DNA of 64,000 bases from Clostridium sartagoforme (GCF_004794105.1 NZ_SRYR01000012.1:1-64000); one strand, 5' to 3'. Positions 19,409 to 29,423 are shown, numbered from the stretch's first letter. Notes: generated by a model from the letters alone, not told the origin. Program-made: numbers and translations.

Positions 19409-20080
19409 ACTTCAAATTCTGCCGTATTAAGTATTAATTACTAGTTTAATATGATTACATCAATTTAAAATTGAATTGCTTAAGTAAATTCATTATCTTT
19501 TCATTTTTCTTAAAATATAGTTATAAATATTAATTTCAATTCAGTTTTCTGAAAATTCATCTTACTTACTATATATCATTTGAAACACTGTTAACATTTA
19601 CAATTTATTATTTTTGTAATAACAAGCAATTTTTTTAATATTGTTATAGTTAAATTAAATATATGTTGATAATTGTTTGTTTTTATAATAATAATTATGC
19701 ATAATTGCTTTTCAAAAAATTCATTTAATTTATTTTATATTTTTCACATATTTATATATCCATAATTATTATTATCTTAATTTATCATAATAATTCAAGA
19801 ATATCTCAATATTAAATCAAAACTCTTAGAATACCTCAATATTAAATCAAAACTCTTAGAATATCTCAATATTTAATTATAATTCTTAATATATCTCAAT
19901 ATTGGATCATAATCCTTAAAATAAAGCCTCCAAATAATGTAAGATAAATTTTAAAGACTTAAAATCGCTTTACATATATTATTAGAAGCTTTTGTTTTTT
20001 TTACTATTATATTAATATCGCAAAATAAAAAAACTAGACAAAGTCTAGCATTAAAAATACTATATCATATATATTAAAAT
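19397..20080. other. Long gene-free region between atpI and thl
   Basis: Very AT-rich; no reading frame with a ribosome-binding site. Contains the four 30-bp tandem repeats at 19799-19918, a small CTAGAC/GTCTAG hairpin near 20031-20048, and otherwise nothing I recognise. Confidence 0.7.
19799..19918. repeat. Four 30-bp tandem repeats
   Basis: Unit begins near AATATCTCAATATTAAATCA and ends AACTCTTAG. Copies start at about 19799, 19829, 19859 and 19889. The first two differ by one base; the last two are diverged. No spacers, so it is not a CRISPR array. Confidence 0.9.
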
Positions 20081-20114
20081 GGATGTATCAAACATTTTCA
20101 ATTTTGATACATCC
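20081..20114 (-). terminator. Terminator of thl
   Basis: GGATGTATCAAA and TTTGATACATCC form a perfect 12-bp stem around a 10-nt loop, just after the thl stop on the minus strand. Confidence 0.8.
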
Positions 20115-20124
20115 TAAATATTAA

Positions 20125-21306
20125 TTATTTTCTTTCAACTATAAGAGCTGTTCCCATTCCTCCGCCTATGCAAAGTGTTGCTAAACCTTTTTTAGCATCT
20201 CTTTTTTGCATTTCATGAAGTAATGTAACTAAAATTCTTGCACCTGATGCTCCAACTGGATGTCCTAATGCTATAGCCCCACCATTTACATTTACTTTGC
20301 TCATATCAAATTTTAAATCTTTAGCTACAGCTAAACTTTGAGCTGCAAAAGCTTCATTAGCTTCTATTAAATCTAAATCTTCAATCTTTAAATCAGCAAC
20401 TTCTAAAGCTTTCTTTGTTGCATGGAAAGGTCCATATCCCATTATAGCTGGATCTAATCCCTTTTGTCCGTAAGATACTATTTTAGCCAAAGGTGTTAAT
20501 CCTAGTTCCTCTGCTTTTTCAGCACTCATAACTACAAATGCTGCTGCTCCATCATTTATTCCTGATGCATTAGCTGCGGTTACTGTACCATCTTTTATAA
20601 ATGCAGGCTTTAACTTAGCCATTCCTTCTATTGTAGCTCCGAATCTTGGGAATTCGTCTGTGTCAAATACCTTTGGCTCTCCCTTTCTTTGAGGAATAAC
20701 TACTGGTACTATTTCATCTTTAAATCTTCCAGACTTAATTGCTGCTTCAGCTTTTAATTGAGAATTAACTGCGAATTCATCTTGTTCTTCTCTAGTTAAG
20801 TTCCACTCTTTAGCTATGTTCTCAGCTGTAACTCCCATATGATAATCATTAAAGGCATCCCATAATGCATCATTTATCATTGAGTCAACCATTTTTCCAT
20901 CGCCCATTCTTTGTCCCCATCTAGATGACTTTAATAGGTATGGAGCTTGTGACATATTTTCCATTCCTCCAGCAACGATAATATCAGCATCTCCTGCTTT
21001 TATTATTTGTGCTGCTAAAGAAACTGTTCTAAGGCCTGATCCACAAACTTTATTAATTGTCATTGCTGGTACTTCTACTGGTAATCCTGCTTTAATAACT
21101 GCTTGTCTAGCAACATTTTGACCTAGACCTGCTTGTATAACATTTCCCATTAATACTTCTTCAACTAACTCGCCTTTTACTCCGGCTCTATTTAAAGCTT
21201 CTTTGATTACTAATGCACCTAAATCAGCTGCTGATACATCCTTTAATGCTCCTCCAAAAGAACCTATAGCTGTTCTTACTGCACTCGCAATTACGACTTC
21301 TCTCAT
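20125..21306 (-). CDS. thl: Acetyl-CoA C-acetyltransferase (thiolase)
   Basis: 393 aa. Condenses two acetyl-CoA to acetoacetyl-CoA, the entry to butyrate/butanol formation in clostridia. Catalytic Cys88 lies in [11 protein letters not shown], the His in [17 protein letters not shown] near 349, the second Cys in LCIGGGMG near 379. Length and motifs are those of biosynthetic thiolases. It is a single-gene unit with a good promoter at 21372-21399 and a near-consensus Rex operator at 21348-21365 just downstream of the -10, so NADH-dependent repression is likely. crt, bcd and hbd are not in the window. Confidence 0.96.
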   Translation of the reverse strand: MREVVIASAVRTAIGSFGGALKDVSAADLGALVIKEALNRAGVKGELVEEVLMGNVIQAGLGQNVARQAVIKAGLPVEVPAMTINKVCGSGLRTVSLAAQIIKAGDADIIVAGGMENMSQAPYLLKSSRWGQRMGDGKMVDSMINDALWDAFNDYHMGVTAENIAKEWNLTREEQDEFAVNSQLKAEAAIKSGRFKDEIVPVVIPQRKGEPKVFDTDEFPRFGATIEGMAKLKPAFIKDGTVTAANASGINDGAAAFVVMSAEKAEELGLTPLAKIVSYGQKGLDPAIMGYGPFHATKKALEVADLKIEDLDLIEANEAFAAQSLAVAKDLKFDMSKVNVNGGAIALGHPVGASGARILVTLLHEMQKRDAKKGLATLCIGGGMGTALIVERK

Positions 21307-21347
21307 ATTTATCTCTCCTTTTTATAAACTATTATAAATTGTCAAAC

Positions 21348-21365
21348 TTGTTAAACAATTAACAC
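21348..21365. promoter_or_regulatory. Candidate Rex operator in the thl promoter
   Basis: TTGTTAAACAATTAACAC matches the clostridial Rex pattern TTGTTAA-N4-TTAACAA at 13 of 14 defined positions. It overlaps the expected transcription start, a classical repressor position. Confidence 0.65.
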
Positions 21366-21371
21366 AACTTA

Positions 21372-21399
21372 ATTATACCACTTTATTCCTTATTATCAA
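21372..21399 (-). promoter_or_regulatory. Sigma-A promoter of thl
   Basis: Minus strand TTGATA (rc 21394-21399), 16-nt spacer, TATAAT (rc 21372-21377) with a TGG extended -10. Confidence 0.7.
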
Positions 21400-21423
21400 C
21401 CCAATTATTCTAAATTTTCTATA

Positions 21424-22575
21424 TTATCTTAAAAATTCCTCAATTTCTATTTTTCTTAAATCGAAATAATTTTCTATAATATCAGCTATTCTCTTAGATG
21501 CAAAGCCGTCTCCATATGGATTAGCAGCCTTACTCATCTTTAAATATTCTTCTTCATTATTAATTAATGTGTTTGCACTATTCACTATCTTATCAATATC
21601 AGTTCCAACTAACTTAACAGTTCCATACTCAACAGCTTCAGGTCTTTCAGTAACATCTCTTAATACTAAAACTGGCTTACCTAAATGAGGTGCTTCCTCT
21701 TGTAATCCACCTGAATCAGTCATTACCATAAAGCACTTATTCATTAAATTATGTGTTTCCTTTGTATCTAATGGTGGAAGTAAATGTATTCTTTCTTTTC
21801 CTCCAAGTTTTGCATTAACTACATCTTTAACAACAGGATTTAAATGAACAAGATATACTAACTCTACATCTTCATTTTCTTCCACAACTTTATTTAAGGC
21901 ATCACAAATATTTTCAATTCCTTGACCCCAGTTTTCTCTTCTATGAGCTGTTATCATAATAACCTTTTTATTTTTAAAATCTATCTTATTTAAAAGTTCA
22001 TTTTCAAAAACATAATCTTCTTTAACTGTATGAAGCATTGCATCTATAACAGTATTTCCTGTAATAAATACTTCCTTTTCATTTATGCCTTCTCTTAAAA
22101 GATTTGATTTTGAACCTTTAGTAGGTGCAAAATGTAAATCAGCTAAAGAACCTGTTAATTTTCTATTCATTTCTTCTGGAAACGGAAAATACTTATCAAA
22201 AGTTCTAAGTCCAGCTTCAACGTGACCAACTTTAATTTGTTGATAAAAAGCAGCTAAAGCTCCTGAGAAAGTTGTTGTTGTATCACCATGAACTAATATC
22301 ATATCTGGTTTTTCATTTGCAAATACTTCTTCTAGTCCTTCTAAAACCTTATTAGTTATGCCTGTTAAAGTTTGCTTACTCTTCATTATATTTAAATCAA
22401 AATCGGGCTTTATATCAAATAAACCTAAAACTTGATCTAACATCTCTCTATGTTGAGCTGTAACACAAACTTTAGAGTCAATACCTTCTCTTTTTTCTAA
22501 TTCTTTAACTAAAGGAGCCATTTTTATTGCTTCTGGCCTAGTCCCAAATATAGTTATTATTTTCTTCTTTTCCAT
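21424..22575 (-). CDS. wecB: UDP-N-acetylglucosamine 2-epimerase
   Basis: 383 aa, WecB/MnaA family of GT-B fold non-hydrolysing epimerases interconverting UDP-GlcNAc and UDP-ManNAc for cell-wall polymers. Signature motifs: FGTRPEAIKMAPLV near 9-22, VHGDTTTTF near 93, HVEAGLRT near 117, PEEMNR near 131, TAHRRENWG near 210, and the C-terminal DSGGLQEEAP near 289. AGGAGG ribosome-binding site precedes ATG. It stands alone between thl and upp; the partner ManNAc transferase is not nearby. Confidence 0.93.
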   Translation of the reverse strand: MEKKKIITIFGTRPEAIKMAPLVKELEKREGIDSKVCVTAQHREMLDQVLGLFDIKPDFDLNIMKSKQTLTGITNKVLEGLEEVFANEKPDMILVHGDTTTTFSGALAAFYQQIKVGHVEAGLRTFDKYFPFPEEMNRKLTGSLADLHFAPTKGSKSNLLREGINEKEVFITGNTVIDAMLHTVKEDYVFENELLNKIDFKNKKVIMITAHRRENWGQGIENICDALNKVVEENEDVELVYLVHLNPVVKDVVNAKLGGKERIHLLPPLDTKETHNLMNKCFMVMTDSGGLQEEAPHLGKPVLVLRDVTERPEAVEYGTVKLVGTDIDKIVNSANTLINNEEEYLKMSKAANPYGDGFASKRIADIIENYFDLRKIEIEEFLR

Positions 22576-22596
22576 TAAAGTGTCCTCCTGATAAGG

Positions 22597-22650
22597 CTGT
22601 TTAACAAGCAGCCAAATTCTTAATTTATCTTTTTACATTATACGATAGCA
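22597..22650. repeat. Hairpin plus degenerate GTGC-type mini-repeat
   Basis: GGCTGTTTAACAAGCAGCC (22598-22616) followed by CTTAATTTATC...ACATTATACGATAGCACA. This resembles a decayed copy of the TTGTGCGnnAGCAC element found at 31502, 34483, 42869 and 56805. Confidence 0.4.
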
Positions 22651-22755
22651 CATTTATATATTTATTATCTGTATTCTATTAAGTTAATTATACACATAAG
22701 CTAATAAATAAACAAATATTTATATTCCTAATATTTACAATAACCCATTAGAATA

Positions 22756-22795
22756 AAAAGAGCTATGGAAACATTACAATTTCCAATAGCTCTTC
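22756..22795 (-). terminator. Terminator of the upp unit
   Basis: AAGAGCTATGGAAA and TTTCCAATAGCTCTT pair with one bulge around CATTACAA, 20 bp beyond the upp stop on the minus strand. Confidence 0.8.
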
Positions 22796-22817
22796 TTTAT
22801 AAATATACTATTTTATA

Positions 22818-23447
22818 CTATTTAGTTCCAAATAGTCTATCTCCAGCATCTCCAAGTCCAGGAACTATATATCCATTTTCATTTAACTTTTCATCTATTC
22901 CAGCTACATATATATCAACATCTGGATGTGCATTTTGAACAAATTCAATACCTTCTGGAGAGCTTATTAAGCACATAAGTCTTAAATTCTTAGCTCCTCT
23001 TTTCTTAAGCATTGTTATTGCATCTGCAGCTGAACCACCTGTAGCTAACATAGGATCTACTACTATTACATCTCTTTCAGCTATATCTTGAGGTAATTTA
23101 CAGAAGTATTCTACTGGTTGAAGTGTTTCTTCATCTCTGTATAATCCAATATGTCCTACCTTTGCAGCTGGAATTAACTTAAGCATTCCATCTACCATTC
23201 CAAGACCTGCTCTTAGTATTGGAACTATAGCTACTTTCTTTCCTGAAAGCATTTTGCACTTAGTTTTACATATTGGTGTTTCTATTTCTACTTCTTCTGT
23301 GCTTAAGTCTCTAGTTACTTCATATGCCATTAGCATTGATACTTCTTCAACTAATTCTCTAAAGTCCTTTGAACCTGTTTCCTTATTTCTTATAAATGCA
23401 AGTTTATGTAGTATTAGTGGGTGATTGATTTGAGTTACTTTGCTCAT
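22818..23447 (-). CDS. upp: Uracil phosphoribosyltransferase
   Basis: 209 aa, standard size. Salvages uracil to UMP using PRPP. PRPP-binding motif [14 protein letters not shown] near 127-140; uracil-binding [12 protein letters not shown] near the C terminus. 25 bp after rpiB, with a ribosome-binding site CCATAGGAGGAG; both genes probably share a transcript. Confidence 0.97.
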   Translation of the reverse strand: MSKVTQINHPLILHKLAFIRNKETGSKDFRELVEEVSMLMAYEVTRDLSTEEVEIETPICKTKCKMLSGKKVAIVPILRAGLGMVDGMLKLIPAAKVGHIGLYRDEETLQPVEYFCKLPQDIAERDVIVVDPMLATGGSAADAITMLKKRGAKNLRLMCLISSPEGIEFVQNAHPDVDIYVAGIDEKLNENGYIVPGLGDAGDRLFGTK

Positions 23448-23472
23448 TTTACTCCTCCTATGGAATCATATA

Positions 23473-23925
23473 TTATTTATTATATTTTTTTTCAATTTCA
23501 GCTATTTTATCAATTCTCTTTTGGTGTCTTTCACCTTCAAATTCTGTGTTTAAGAAAGTTTTAACTATATCTATAGCTAATCCAGGTCCAACTACTCTTT
23601 GACCTAGTGTTAATATATTTGCATTATTATGTTCTCTTGTAGCATGAGCGCTAAAAGTATCTGAACATAAAGCTGCTCTTATTCCTGGAACCTTATTGGC
23701 AGCTATGCCTATTCCTATACCAGTACCACAAATTAATATTCCAAGGTCATATTCCTTAGCTGCTACTGCTTCTGCTACTGGAAGAGCATAATCTGGATAA
23801 TCACAAGATTCTGTAGAATTAGTTCCAAAATCTTTAAATTCATACCCTTCCCTATTTAAGAATTTCTTAATTTCTTCTTTTAGTTCAACTCCACCATGGT
23901 CAGAGCCAACTGCTATTTTCATCAT
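23473..23925 (-). CDS. rpiB: Ribose-5-phosphate isomerase B
   Basis: 150 aa. Interconverts ribose 5-phosphate and ribulose 5-phosphate. RpiB/LacAB motifs: KIAVGSDHGGVELK at the N terminus, catalytic Cys in LICGTGIGIGIAANK near 66, and REHNNANILTLGQR near 97. ATG at 23925 is chosen over the upstream TTG, because AGGAGG is ideally placed 7 nt before it. Located between sua5 and upp as in Bacillus subtilis. Confidence 0.95.
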   Translation of the reverse strand: MMKIAVGSDHGGVELKEEIKKFLNREGYEFKDFGTNSTESCDYPDYALPVAEAVAAKEYDLGILICGTGIGIGIAANKVPGIRAALCSDTFSAHATREHNNANILTLGQRVVGPGLAIDIVKTFLNTEFEGERHQKRIDKIAEIEKKYNK

Positions 23926-23997
23926 TAACAATCCTCCTAACTGTAATATGATAATCTATATAATAAAAAAAAGGAAAGGTTCCCCCTCCCTCCCTAA

Positions 23998-25047
23998 TTA
24001 TACTTCTATAATATTAAAACCTGCTGCTTTATTTAATCTATTCATTATTGCTAGGCCAACACCCTTTTCTTCAAATGCTTGACATAAAATTAAATCAACT
24101 TTTATATCATCACATTTTCTAAGAGATTCAAATAAATTCCTAGCAACTTCATTAAGGTTATTTTCACTTCCAAGAGAAATAGTTTCTCCTAAAGGAAACT
24201 TACTTTTAAACTCTTCTGTTGATAATATAGCTACTCTTTTTTTATTATCTATATAATTTTGTACTATTTCATTGATTTTTTCAATAGTTTTTTCTCTATT
24301 TCCCTTTATTATCTTTAATTTTGCCTTTGGAGCATAATGTCTATACTTCATTCCAGGAGCCTTAGGCTTTAGATTTTCATCAGGTTTTCCTTGAATAGCC
24401 TTATCTATTGTTATTTCATTGCATATCTCTTTTAACATTTCTAAAGTTATTCCACCTGGTCTTAAAACAACTGGTGGCATAACAGTACAATCAACTATAG
24501 TTGATTCCACTCCAACATCACTTTGCATTCCACCTAAAATATAATCAACTTTACCATTTAAATCTTCAATACATCTTTCTACATCAGTAGGACTTGGTCT
24601 CCCTGAAATATTAGCAGATGGGGCTGCTATTGGACATCCTGATAATTCAATTAGCTTTAATGCTATTTCACTATTTGGCATTCTTATCCCTACTGAAGAT
24701 AAATTAGCGCTAGTTCTATTAGGTATTATATCTTTTTTATTTAAAATTATTGTTAAAGGTCCTGGCCAGAACTTATCCATAAGCTCTTTTGCAACTTCAG
24801 GCACATATTCAACTAACTCATCGATTTCTTTAGAAGCTACATGAACTATTAGTGGATTATCTTGAGGTCTTCCCTTTGCTTGAAATATTTTTAAAACTGC
24901 AGCCTCATTTAAGGCATTAGCCCCAAGGCCATATACAGTTTCTGTTGGAAAGGCTACTAGTCCTCCATCATATATAATACTTGCCGCTTCTTTTAAGTAT
25001 TCTATATCATTATTAATATTATTAATAATAGCCACCTTTGTTTCCAA
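23998..25047 (-). CDS. ywlC: Threonylcarbamoyl-AMP synthase (Sua5/YwlC type)
   Basis: 349 aa. Makes threonylcarbamoyl-AMP from Thr, bicarbonate and ATP for t6A37 of tRNAs. YrdC domain about 14-200 with PTETVYGLGANA near 34 and KGRPQDNPLIVHV near 60, plus SANISGRPSPT near 144. An additional Sua5 C-terminal domain spans about 235-349. Length is that of the two-domain form rather than the short TsaC. Gene neighbours match Bacillus ywlC. Confidence 0.95.
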   Translation of the reverse strand: METKVAIINNINNDIEYLKEAASIIYDGGLVAFPTETVYGLGANALNEAAVLKIFQAKGRPQDNPLIVHVASKEIDELVEYVPEVAKELMDKFWPGPLTIILNKKDIIPNRTSANLSSVGIRMPNSEIALKLIELSGCPIAAPSANISGRPSPTDVERCIEDLNGKVDYILGGMQSDVGVESTIVDCTVMPPVVLRPGGITLEMLKEICNEITIDKAIQGKPDENLKPKAPGMKYRHYAPKAKLKIIKGNREKTIEKINEIVQNYIDNKKRVAILSTEEFKSKFPLGETISLGSENNLNEVARNLFESLRKCDDIKVDLILCQAFEEKGVGLAIMNRLNKAAGFNIIEV

Positions 25048-25074
25048 AAGTAATTCCTTCTTTCATATATATTT

Positions 25075-25146
25075 ATTCCATCGCTACCATTGCTAATACT
25101 CTCATCTTCTAAAAGTGGGAGCTAAGCACCGCTACGCGCCTGGATT
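25075..25146. repeat. Short GC-richer hairpin element between two genes
   Basis: CTCTCATCTTCTAAAAGTGGGAG forms a hairpin, followed by AGCACCGCTACGCGCC, strikingly GC-rich for this genome. Possibly a remnant of a small mobile repeat; no second copy is visible in the window. Confidence 0.35.
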
Positions 25147-25158
25147 ACTTCTTATAAA

Positions 25159-25752
25159 TTATAATTCTATTTGTTCTCTAGCTATTTTTATATTTTCAAT
25201 GGCTGAGGAAGTATATGAAGCTTTTACGCAATTACTAAATATAGTATTAAGTAATGTATATTTTTTTAAAGCTCCTCTTCTTATAACCTGAAAATAATAA
25301 TTTTCTTCAGGATTAATTTTTTTTACTTTTATGTACTCTTCTGCAGCCTCAGGGTATCTTCTTAAAAAGCTCTTATTTATAGGCTTTAAATATTTATTCC
25401 TAAATTTCATAGTAGCTATTAGTATTATATCCATATCTTCTTTTTCTTTATCTGTATGCACTACCATTACTTTATCACAAATAATAACTGATTCCCTAAA
25501 AAATAGGCCACTTTTAAATTTTAATTTATTATTACTACATTCAAATTTTAATCTATGATAATTCAACTTATTTATGCAAGCTAGTATTATAAGTACCTCT
25601 AATAAGCCTAAATATCCCCATAAGAATATAGAATCTATTTGCGCTAAAAAGGCTATTAAAGGAAGAAGTATAAAAAGTGAAATCATCAAAGCATAAAATT
25701 GTTTTATTCTTCTACTTTCCTTTTTTAAAGCTTTTAATATCTTCATTCCCAC
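25159..25752 (-). CDS. Uncharacterised membrane protein
   Basis: 197 aa, not recognised. A basic N terminus is followed by two adjacent membrane helices (about 20-37 and 42-60), then a soluble alpha/beta part with alternating hydrophobic strands. This layout is like small bacterial PH-domain membrane proteins, but I cannot prove that family. It lies between prfA (separated by a terminator) and ywlC (111-bp gap). No catalytic motif is visible. GGTGTGGGAATG is the start context. Confidence 0.6.
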   Translation of the reverse strand: MGMKILKALKKESRRIKQFYALMISLFILLPLIAFLAQIDSIFLWGYLGLLEVLIILACINKLNYHRLKFECSNNKLKFKSGLFFRESVIICDKVMVVHTDKEKEDMDIILIATMKFRNKYLKPINKSFLRRYPEAAEEYIKVKKINPEENYYFQVIRRGALKKYTLLNTIFSNCVKASYTSSAIENIKIAREQIEL

Positions 25753-25761
25753 ACCTACTTT

Positions 25762-25794
25762 AAAAGCCTCACATTAAAAATGTAAGGCTTTTTT
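25762..25794 (-). terminator. Terminator of prfA
   Basis: AAAAGCCTcACATT and AATGTaAGGCTTTT pair over 13 positions; on the minus strand it directly follows the prfA stop and is U-rich at its end. Confidence 0.85.
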
Positions 25795-25795
25795 A

Positions 25796-26881
25796 TTAAA
25801 TAGCATCAGTATTACCCATTTGCTTCATCTTTTCAGCTTGATCTGCTGTAATTAATGCATTAATTACCTCTTCAATATCTCCATTTAAGAAAGATTCTAA
25901 TCTATAAAGAGTTAAGCCTATTCTATGCTCAGTTACTCTTCCTTGAGGGTAATTGTAAGTTCTAATTCTTTCACTTCTGTCTCCAGAACCAACTTGGCTC
26001 TTTCTATCTTCAGCTATACCAGCACTTCTTTCTGCTTCTGCTGCTTCATATAATCTAGATCTTAAAACTTTCATAGCTTTTTCTTTATTTTTAAGCTGTG
26101 ACTTTTCATCTTGACATTGAACAACAACTCCAGTTGGTAAATGCGTTATTCTTACTGCAGAGTCAGTAGTATTAACACATTGTCCTCCATTACCAGAAGC
26201 TCTATAAACATCTATTCTTAAGTCTTTTTCATGAATTTCAATTTCTACATCATCTACTTCTGGAAGTACAGCAACTGTTGCTGTTGATGTATGAATTCTA
26301 CCACTTGATTCAGTGTCTGGAACTCTTTGTACTCTATGAACTCCACTTTCATACTTTAGCTTAGAATAAGCTCCATGACCTTTGATCATAAATACAACTT
26401 CTTTAAATCCACCGATGTCTGTTTCATTAGCACTCATAAGCTCTACAGACCATCTTTGAGTTTCAGCATATCTAGTGTACATTCTAAATAAATTTGCTGC
26501 AAACAATGCTGCTTCATCACCACCAGCACCACCTCTGATTTCAACAAAAACGTTCTTTTCATCATTAGGGTCCTTAGGTAATAATAAAATTTGTATATGA
26601 TTTTCTAATTCTTGTTCTCTAGCTGTTAACATTGATATTTCTTCAGAAAGCATTTCTCTCATTTCTTTATCGCTTTCTTCTGATAACATCTCCTTATTTG
26701 CTTCTAAATCATCTATAACACTTCTATATTCTTTATAGGCAGTAACTATAATCTCTAAATCAGCATGTTCCTTACATAGCTTTCTCCATTCAGCTTGATT
26801 AGCCATAATTGAAGGATCTGATATTTTCACTGATAGCTCATCATATTTATTTTCTATAAAAGCCAGTTTATCTAATAACAT
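25796..26881 (-). CDS. prfA: Peptide chain release factor 1
   Basis: 361 aa. Recognises UAA and UAG. The PxT tripeptide region is in [16 protein letters not shown] near 190, and the GGQ motif, whose Gln is methylated, lies in [17 protein letters not shown] near 228. ATG at 26881 is chosen, with CGGAGTG 6 nt upstream; the in-frame GTG three codons earlier is part of that site. It follows the YqhQ-PrmC fusion gene after 63 bp, placing the methyltransferase and its target together. Confidence 0.96.
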   Translation of the reverse strand: MLLDKLAFIENKYDELSVKISDPSIMANQAEWRKLCKEHADLEIIVTAYKEYRSVIDDLEANKEMLSEESDKEMREMLSEEISMLTAREQELENHIQILLLPKDPNDEKNVFVEIRGGAGGDEAALFAANLFRMYTRYAETQRWSVELMSANETDIGGFKEVVFMIKGHGAYSKLKYESGVHRVQRVPDTESSGRIHTSTATVAVLPEVDDVEIEIHEKDLRIDVYRASGNGGQCVNTTDSAVRITHLPTGVVVQCQDEKSQLKNKEKAMKVLRSRLYEAAEAERSAGIAEDRKSQVGSGDRSERIRTYNYPQGRVTEHRIGLTLYRLESFLNGDIEEVINALITADQAEKMKQMGNTDAI

Positions 26882-26944
26882 AAATATCACTCCGTACTTT
26901 ATTTTTTTACATCTCCATATTATATCATAAGAAGTAGAAATTTA

Positions 26945-28705
26945 TCAACAATTAAAGTAACCTAGTAAAACTCTGTCTAAACCTGCTAAGTCTTTAACTA
27001 ATCTTATATTGGAAAAACCTTCTTCCTCCATAAGTTTTTTCACTGACTCACCTTGATCATGACCTATCTCAAAGGCCAATAATCCATTATCCTTTAATGC
27101 AAGTTTACTTTCTTTAATTATTTTTCTATAAAATACAAGTCCATCTTCACCACCATCTAATGCTATATGAGGCTCATACACCTTAACATCATCCATTAAA
27201 TTATCAATTTCTGAAGCCTTAATATATGGAGGATTTGATACAATTATATCGTATTTCTTCTCTTGCTTTATTACTTCCCTTAAAAGATTACTTTTGATAA
27301 ATTTAACTCTATTTTCCAAAGCATGTTTAAGTATATTACTTTTAGTTACTTTCTCTGGTATATCATAATTATCTATTTCATCTACCTTTATATTTTTTCT
27401 TAAAATAGCTAATGATATTCCAATAGCTCCACTTCCCGAACAAAGATCACATACATCTAAAGAATCTTCTTCATTAATTATAGACAATACTTCTTCAACT
27501 AATACTTCTGTATCACCTCTAGGAATAAGTACGCCTTCTTCTACATCTAAATCTATGCCCATAAACTCAGTTTCCCCTAATATATATTTAATAGGCATTT
27601 TCTTGCTTCTTTTTTCAATTAAATTTAAATATTCTTTTTCGTCCTTAACTGAAACTTCTTTATCTCTATTAGTTATTAAATATATCTTATCTTTAGCTAA
27701 TACCATTCCTAATAAAAGTTGAGCATCTAATATATAGGTATCTACATCATTATCTTTAAGAACCTTCGAACCATTTTCTAAAAGCTCTCCAATATTCTTA
27801 TTTTTATCTTTTATACCTTCAGCCTTTTTAAGAGCTTCAATTGCTACTTCAAGCTGAGAATCGTCTGGTTCCTTAGTTGTTAACTCTTGTAATTTAAGCC
27901 CTGGATAAGCAATAATCCTAGACATAAAATTTTCGCTCCTTCCAAGCCATCTAATTAATTCATAAGTTATTCCTGATACTATAGGTATAAGCACAATCCT
28001 TAAAACTAATCTTTCGAAAAATCCACCCCACCCAGTAAAACTGAAGATTAAAATACTAACAGACATTATTAAGAATAAGAAGTTAGTTCCACATCTTGGA
28101 TGAAATCTTTCAAATTTTCTTACATTTTCCACTGTCAATTCTTCTTCTGCTTCATAACAAAAAATAGTTTTATGCTCTGCTCCATGATATTGGAAAACTC
28201 TATAGATATCCTCCATCTTGCTTATAACATACATATATCCAAGTAAAATCATAATTCTAATAACAGCTTCAATTAAATTTAAAGCTATTGGATTTAAATT
28301 TAAAATACTAAATATTGATGCAATCCCTGTTGGAACAGCAATAAATAAGCCTATGGCTATTATAAATGACATTACCATAGTCCCAGCCATTATTAAGTTA
28401 TTTGCTTTATCACCAAACTTATCTTTAAGCCATTTTTCAAATTTACTTTCTTCTTCCTCTTCTTCAAAGAATGAAGCTGAATAGTTTAATGTATCAACTC
28501 CAGTAATTAAAGAATCAATAAGCACAAATATCCCCCTAATAAAAGGAATATTTAAAATTTTATATTTTTTAGTTATAGGAACTATTTTCTTTATATCAAC
28601 TTCTATTTTTCCATTTGACTTCCTTATAGCAGTAGCTTGCCCCTTGCTGCCTCTCATCATTACTCCCTCGATGACAGCCTGACCTCCCACATCACACCTT
28701 TTCAT
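26945..28705 (-). CDS. prmC: Fusion of YqhQ-like DUF1385 membrane protein and PrmC methyltransferase
   Basis: 586 aa in one uninterrupted frame. Residues 1-290 are the DUF1385 (YqhQ) family: GGQAVIEGVMMRG at 7-19, helices near 105-155 and 205-240, and FHRRCG-like FERFHPRCGTNF near 190, a possible metal site. Residues about 300-586 are PrmC/HemK, which methylates the GGQ glutamine of RF1. It shows PRGDTEVLVEEVL near 393, SAM loop DLCSGSGAIGISLA near 420 and the catalytic NPPYI near 488. It lies directly upstream of prfA and downstream of tdk. I see no internal ribosome-binding site and ATG that would split it. What DUF1385 does is unknown; it also occurs as a separate gene in Bacillus. Confidence 0.93.
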   Translation of the reverse strand: MKRCDVGGQAVIEGVMMRGSKGQATAIRKSNGKIEVDIKKIVPITKKYKILNIPFIRGIFVLIDSLITGVDTLNYSASFFEEEEEESKFEKWLKDKFGDKANNLIMAGTMVMSFIIAIGLFIAVPTGIASIFSILNLNPIALNLIEAVIRIMILLGYMYVISKMEDIYRVFQYHGAEHKTIFCYEAEEELTVENVRKFERFHPRCGTNFLFLIMSVSILIFSFTGWGGFFERLVLRIVLIPIVSGITYELIRWLGRSENFMSRIIAYPGLKLQELTTKEPDDSQLEVAIEALKKAEGIKDKNKNIGELLENGSKVLKDNDVDTYILDAQLLLGMVLAKDKIYLITNRDKEVSVKDEKEYLNLIEKRSKKMPIKYILGETEFMGIDLDVEEGVLIPRGDTEVLVEEVLSIINEEDSLDVCDLCSGSGAIGISLAILRKNIKVDEIDNYDIPEKVTKSNILKHALENRVKFIKSNLLREVIKQEKKYDIIVSNPPYIKASEIDNLMDDVKVYEPHIALDGGEDGLVFYRKIIKESKLALKDNGLLAFEIGHDQGESVKKLMEEEGFSNIRLVKDLAGLDRVLLGYFNC

Positions 28706-28722
28706 TCTATCACTCTTTCTAT

Positions 28723-29316
28723 TTACAAATTATTTTTATATGTAAAATAACAATGTCCACATAAAGATTCATATTCAACATCATCTACATTATCAATTGC
28801 TACCTGTTCACCTTCAAAGACAAATTTGTTATTTATTTTTCTTCCATTTAATATAGCTTTTCTTCCACATTTACATATTGTTTTCATTTCTTCAATACTA
28901 TGAGCTAATAATAGAAGTCTATTACTACCTTCAAAACCTTGCATCTTAAAGTCTGTTCTTAGTCCATAACATATAACTGGCACATTTTGAACTACTGCAA
29001 GTTCAAAAAGTTCGTCAATTTGATTACCTTTTAAAAATTGAACTTCATCAACAAGAATACAGTCTACATGTCCATTTTCAGATTTATATAAATTAAATTC
29101 TTCTAATACACTATCATTTTCTTTAATAACTAAATCCACTTTTCTTTCAACACCTAATCTAGAAACTAATTTATCTCCACCTTTAGTATCTGTATAAGGC
29201 TTAAGTAATATTACATTCATTCCACGTTCTTCATAATTATATGCTACCTGCATTAAATGCGTTGATTTTCCTGAATTCATTGCACCATATCTAAAATATA
29301 ATTTGCTCATGTTCAT
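28723..29316 (-). CDS. tdk: Thymidine kinase
   Basis: 197 aa type II thymidine kinase, phosphorylating thymidine with ATP. P-loop RYGAMNSGKSTHLMQ near 9-23, Walker B VDEVQFL near 89-95, zinc site from CKCG near 149 and CGHC near 186. ATG at 29316 or the second ATG two codons on are both possible; AAAGGAGACATG supplies the ribosome-binding site. First gene of the tdk-prmC-prfA group. Confidence 0.95.
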   Translation of the reverse strand: MNMSKLYFRYGAMNSGKSTHLMQVAYNYEERGMNVILLKPYTDTKGGDKLVSRLGVERKVDLVIKENDSVLEEFNLYKSENGHVDCILVDEVQFLKGNQIDELFELAVVQNVPVICYGLRTDFKMQGFEGSNRLLLLAHSIEEMKTICKCGRKAILNGRKINNKFVFEGEQVAIDNVDDVEYESLCGHCYFTYKNNL

Positions 29317-29423
29317 GTCTCCTTTTTCATTAGATATATTAAGATTATAGCATTATTATTTTCAAAATGCGAAGCATTTTAAAATGAAAAAATGAAGGAA
29401 ATGAAAGGATGAAAAAATGAAGG

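Noticed and set aside
19799..19918. Possible CRISPR array
   Set aside because: Repeats are directly adjacent with no unique spacers, and no cas gene is present.
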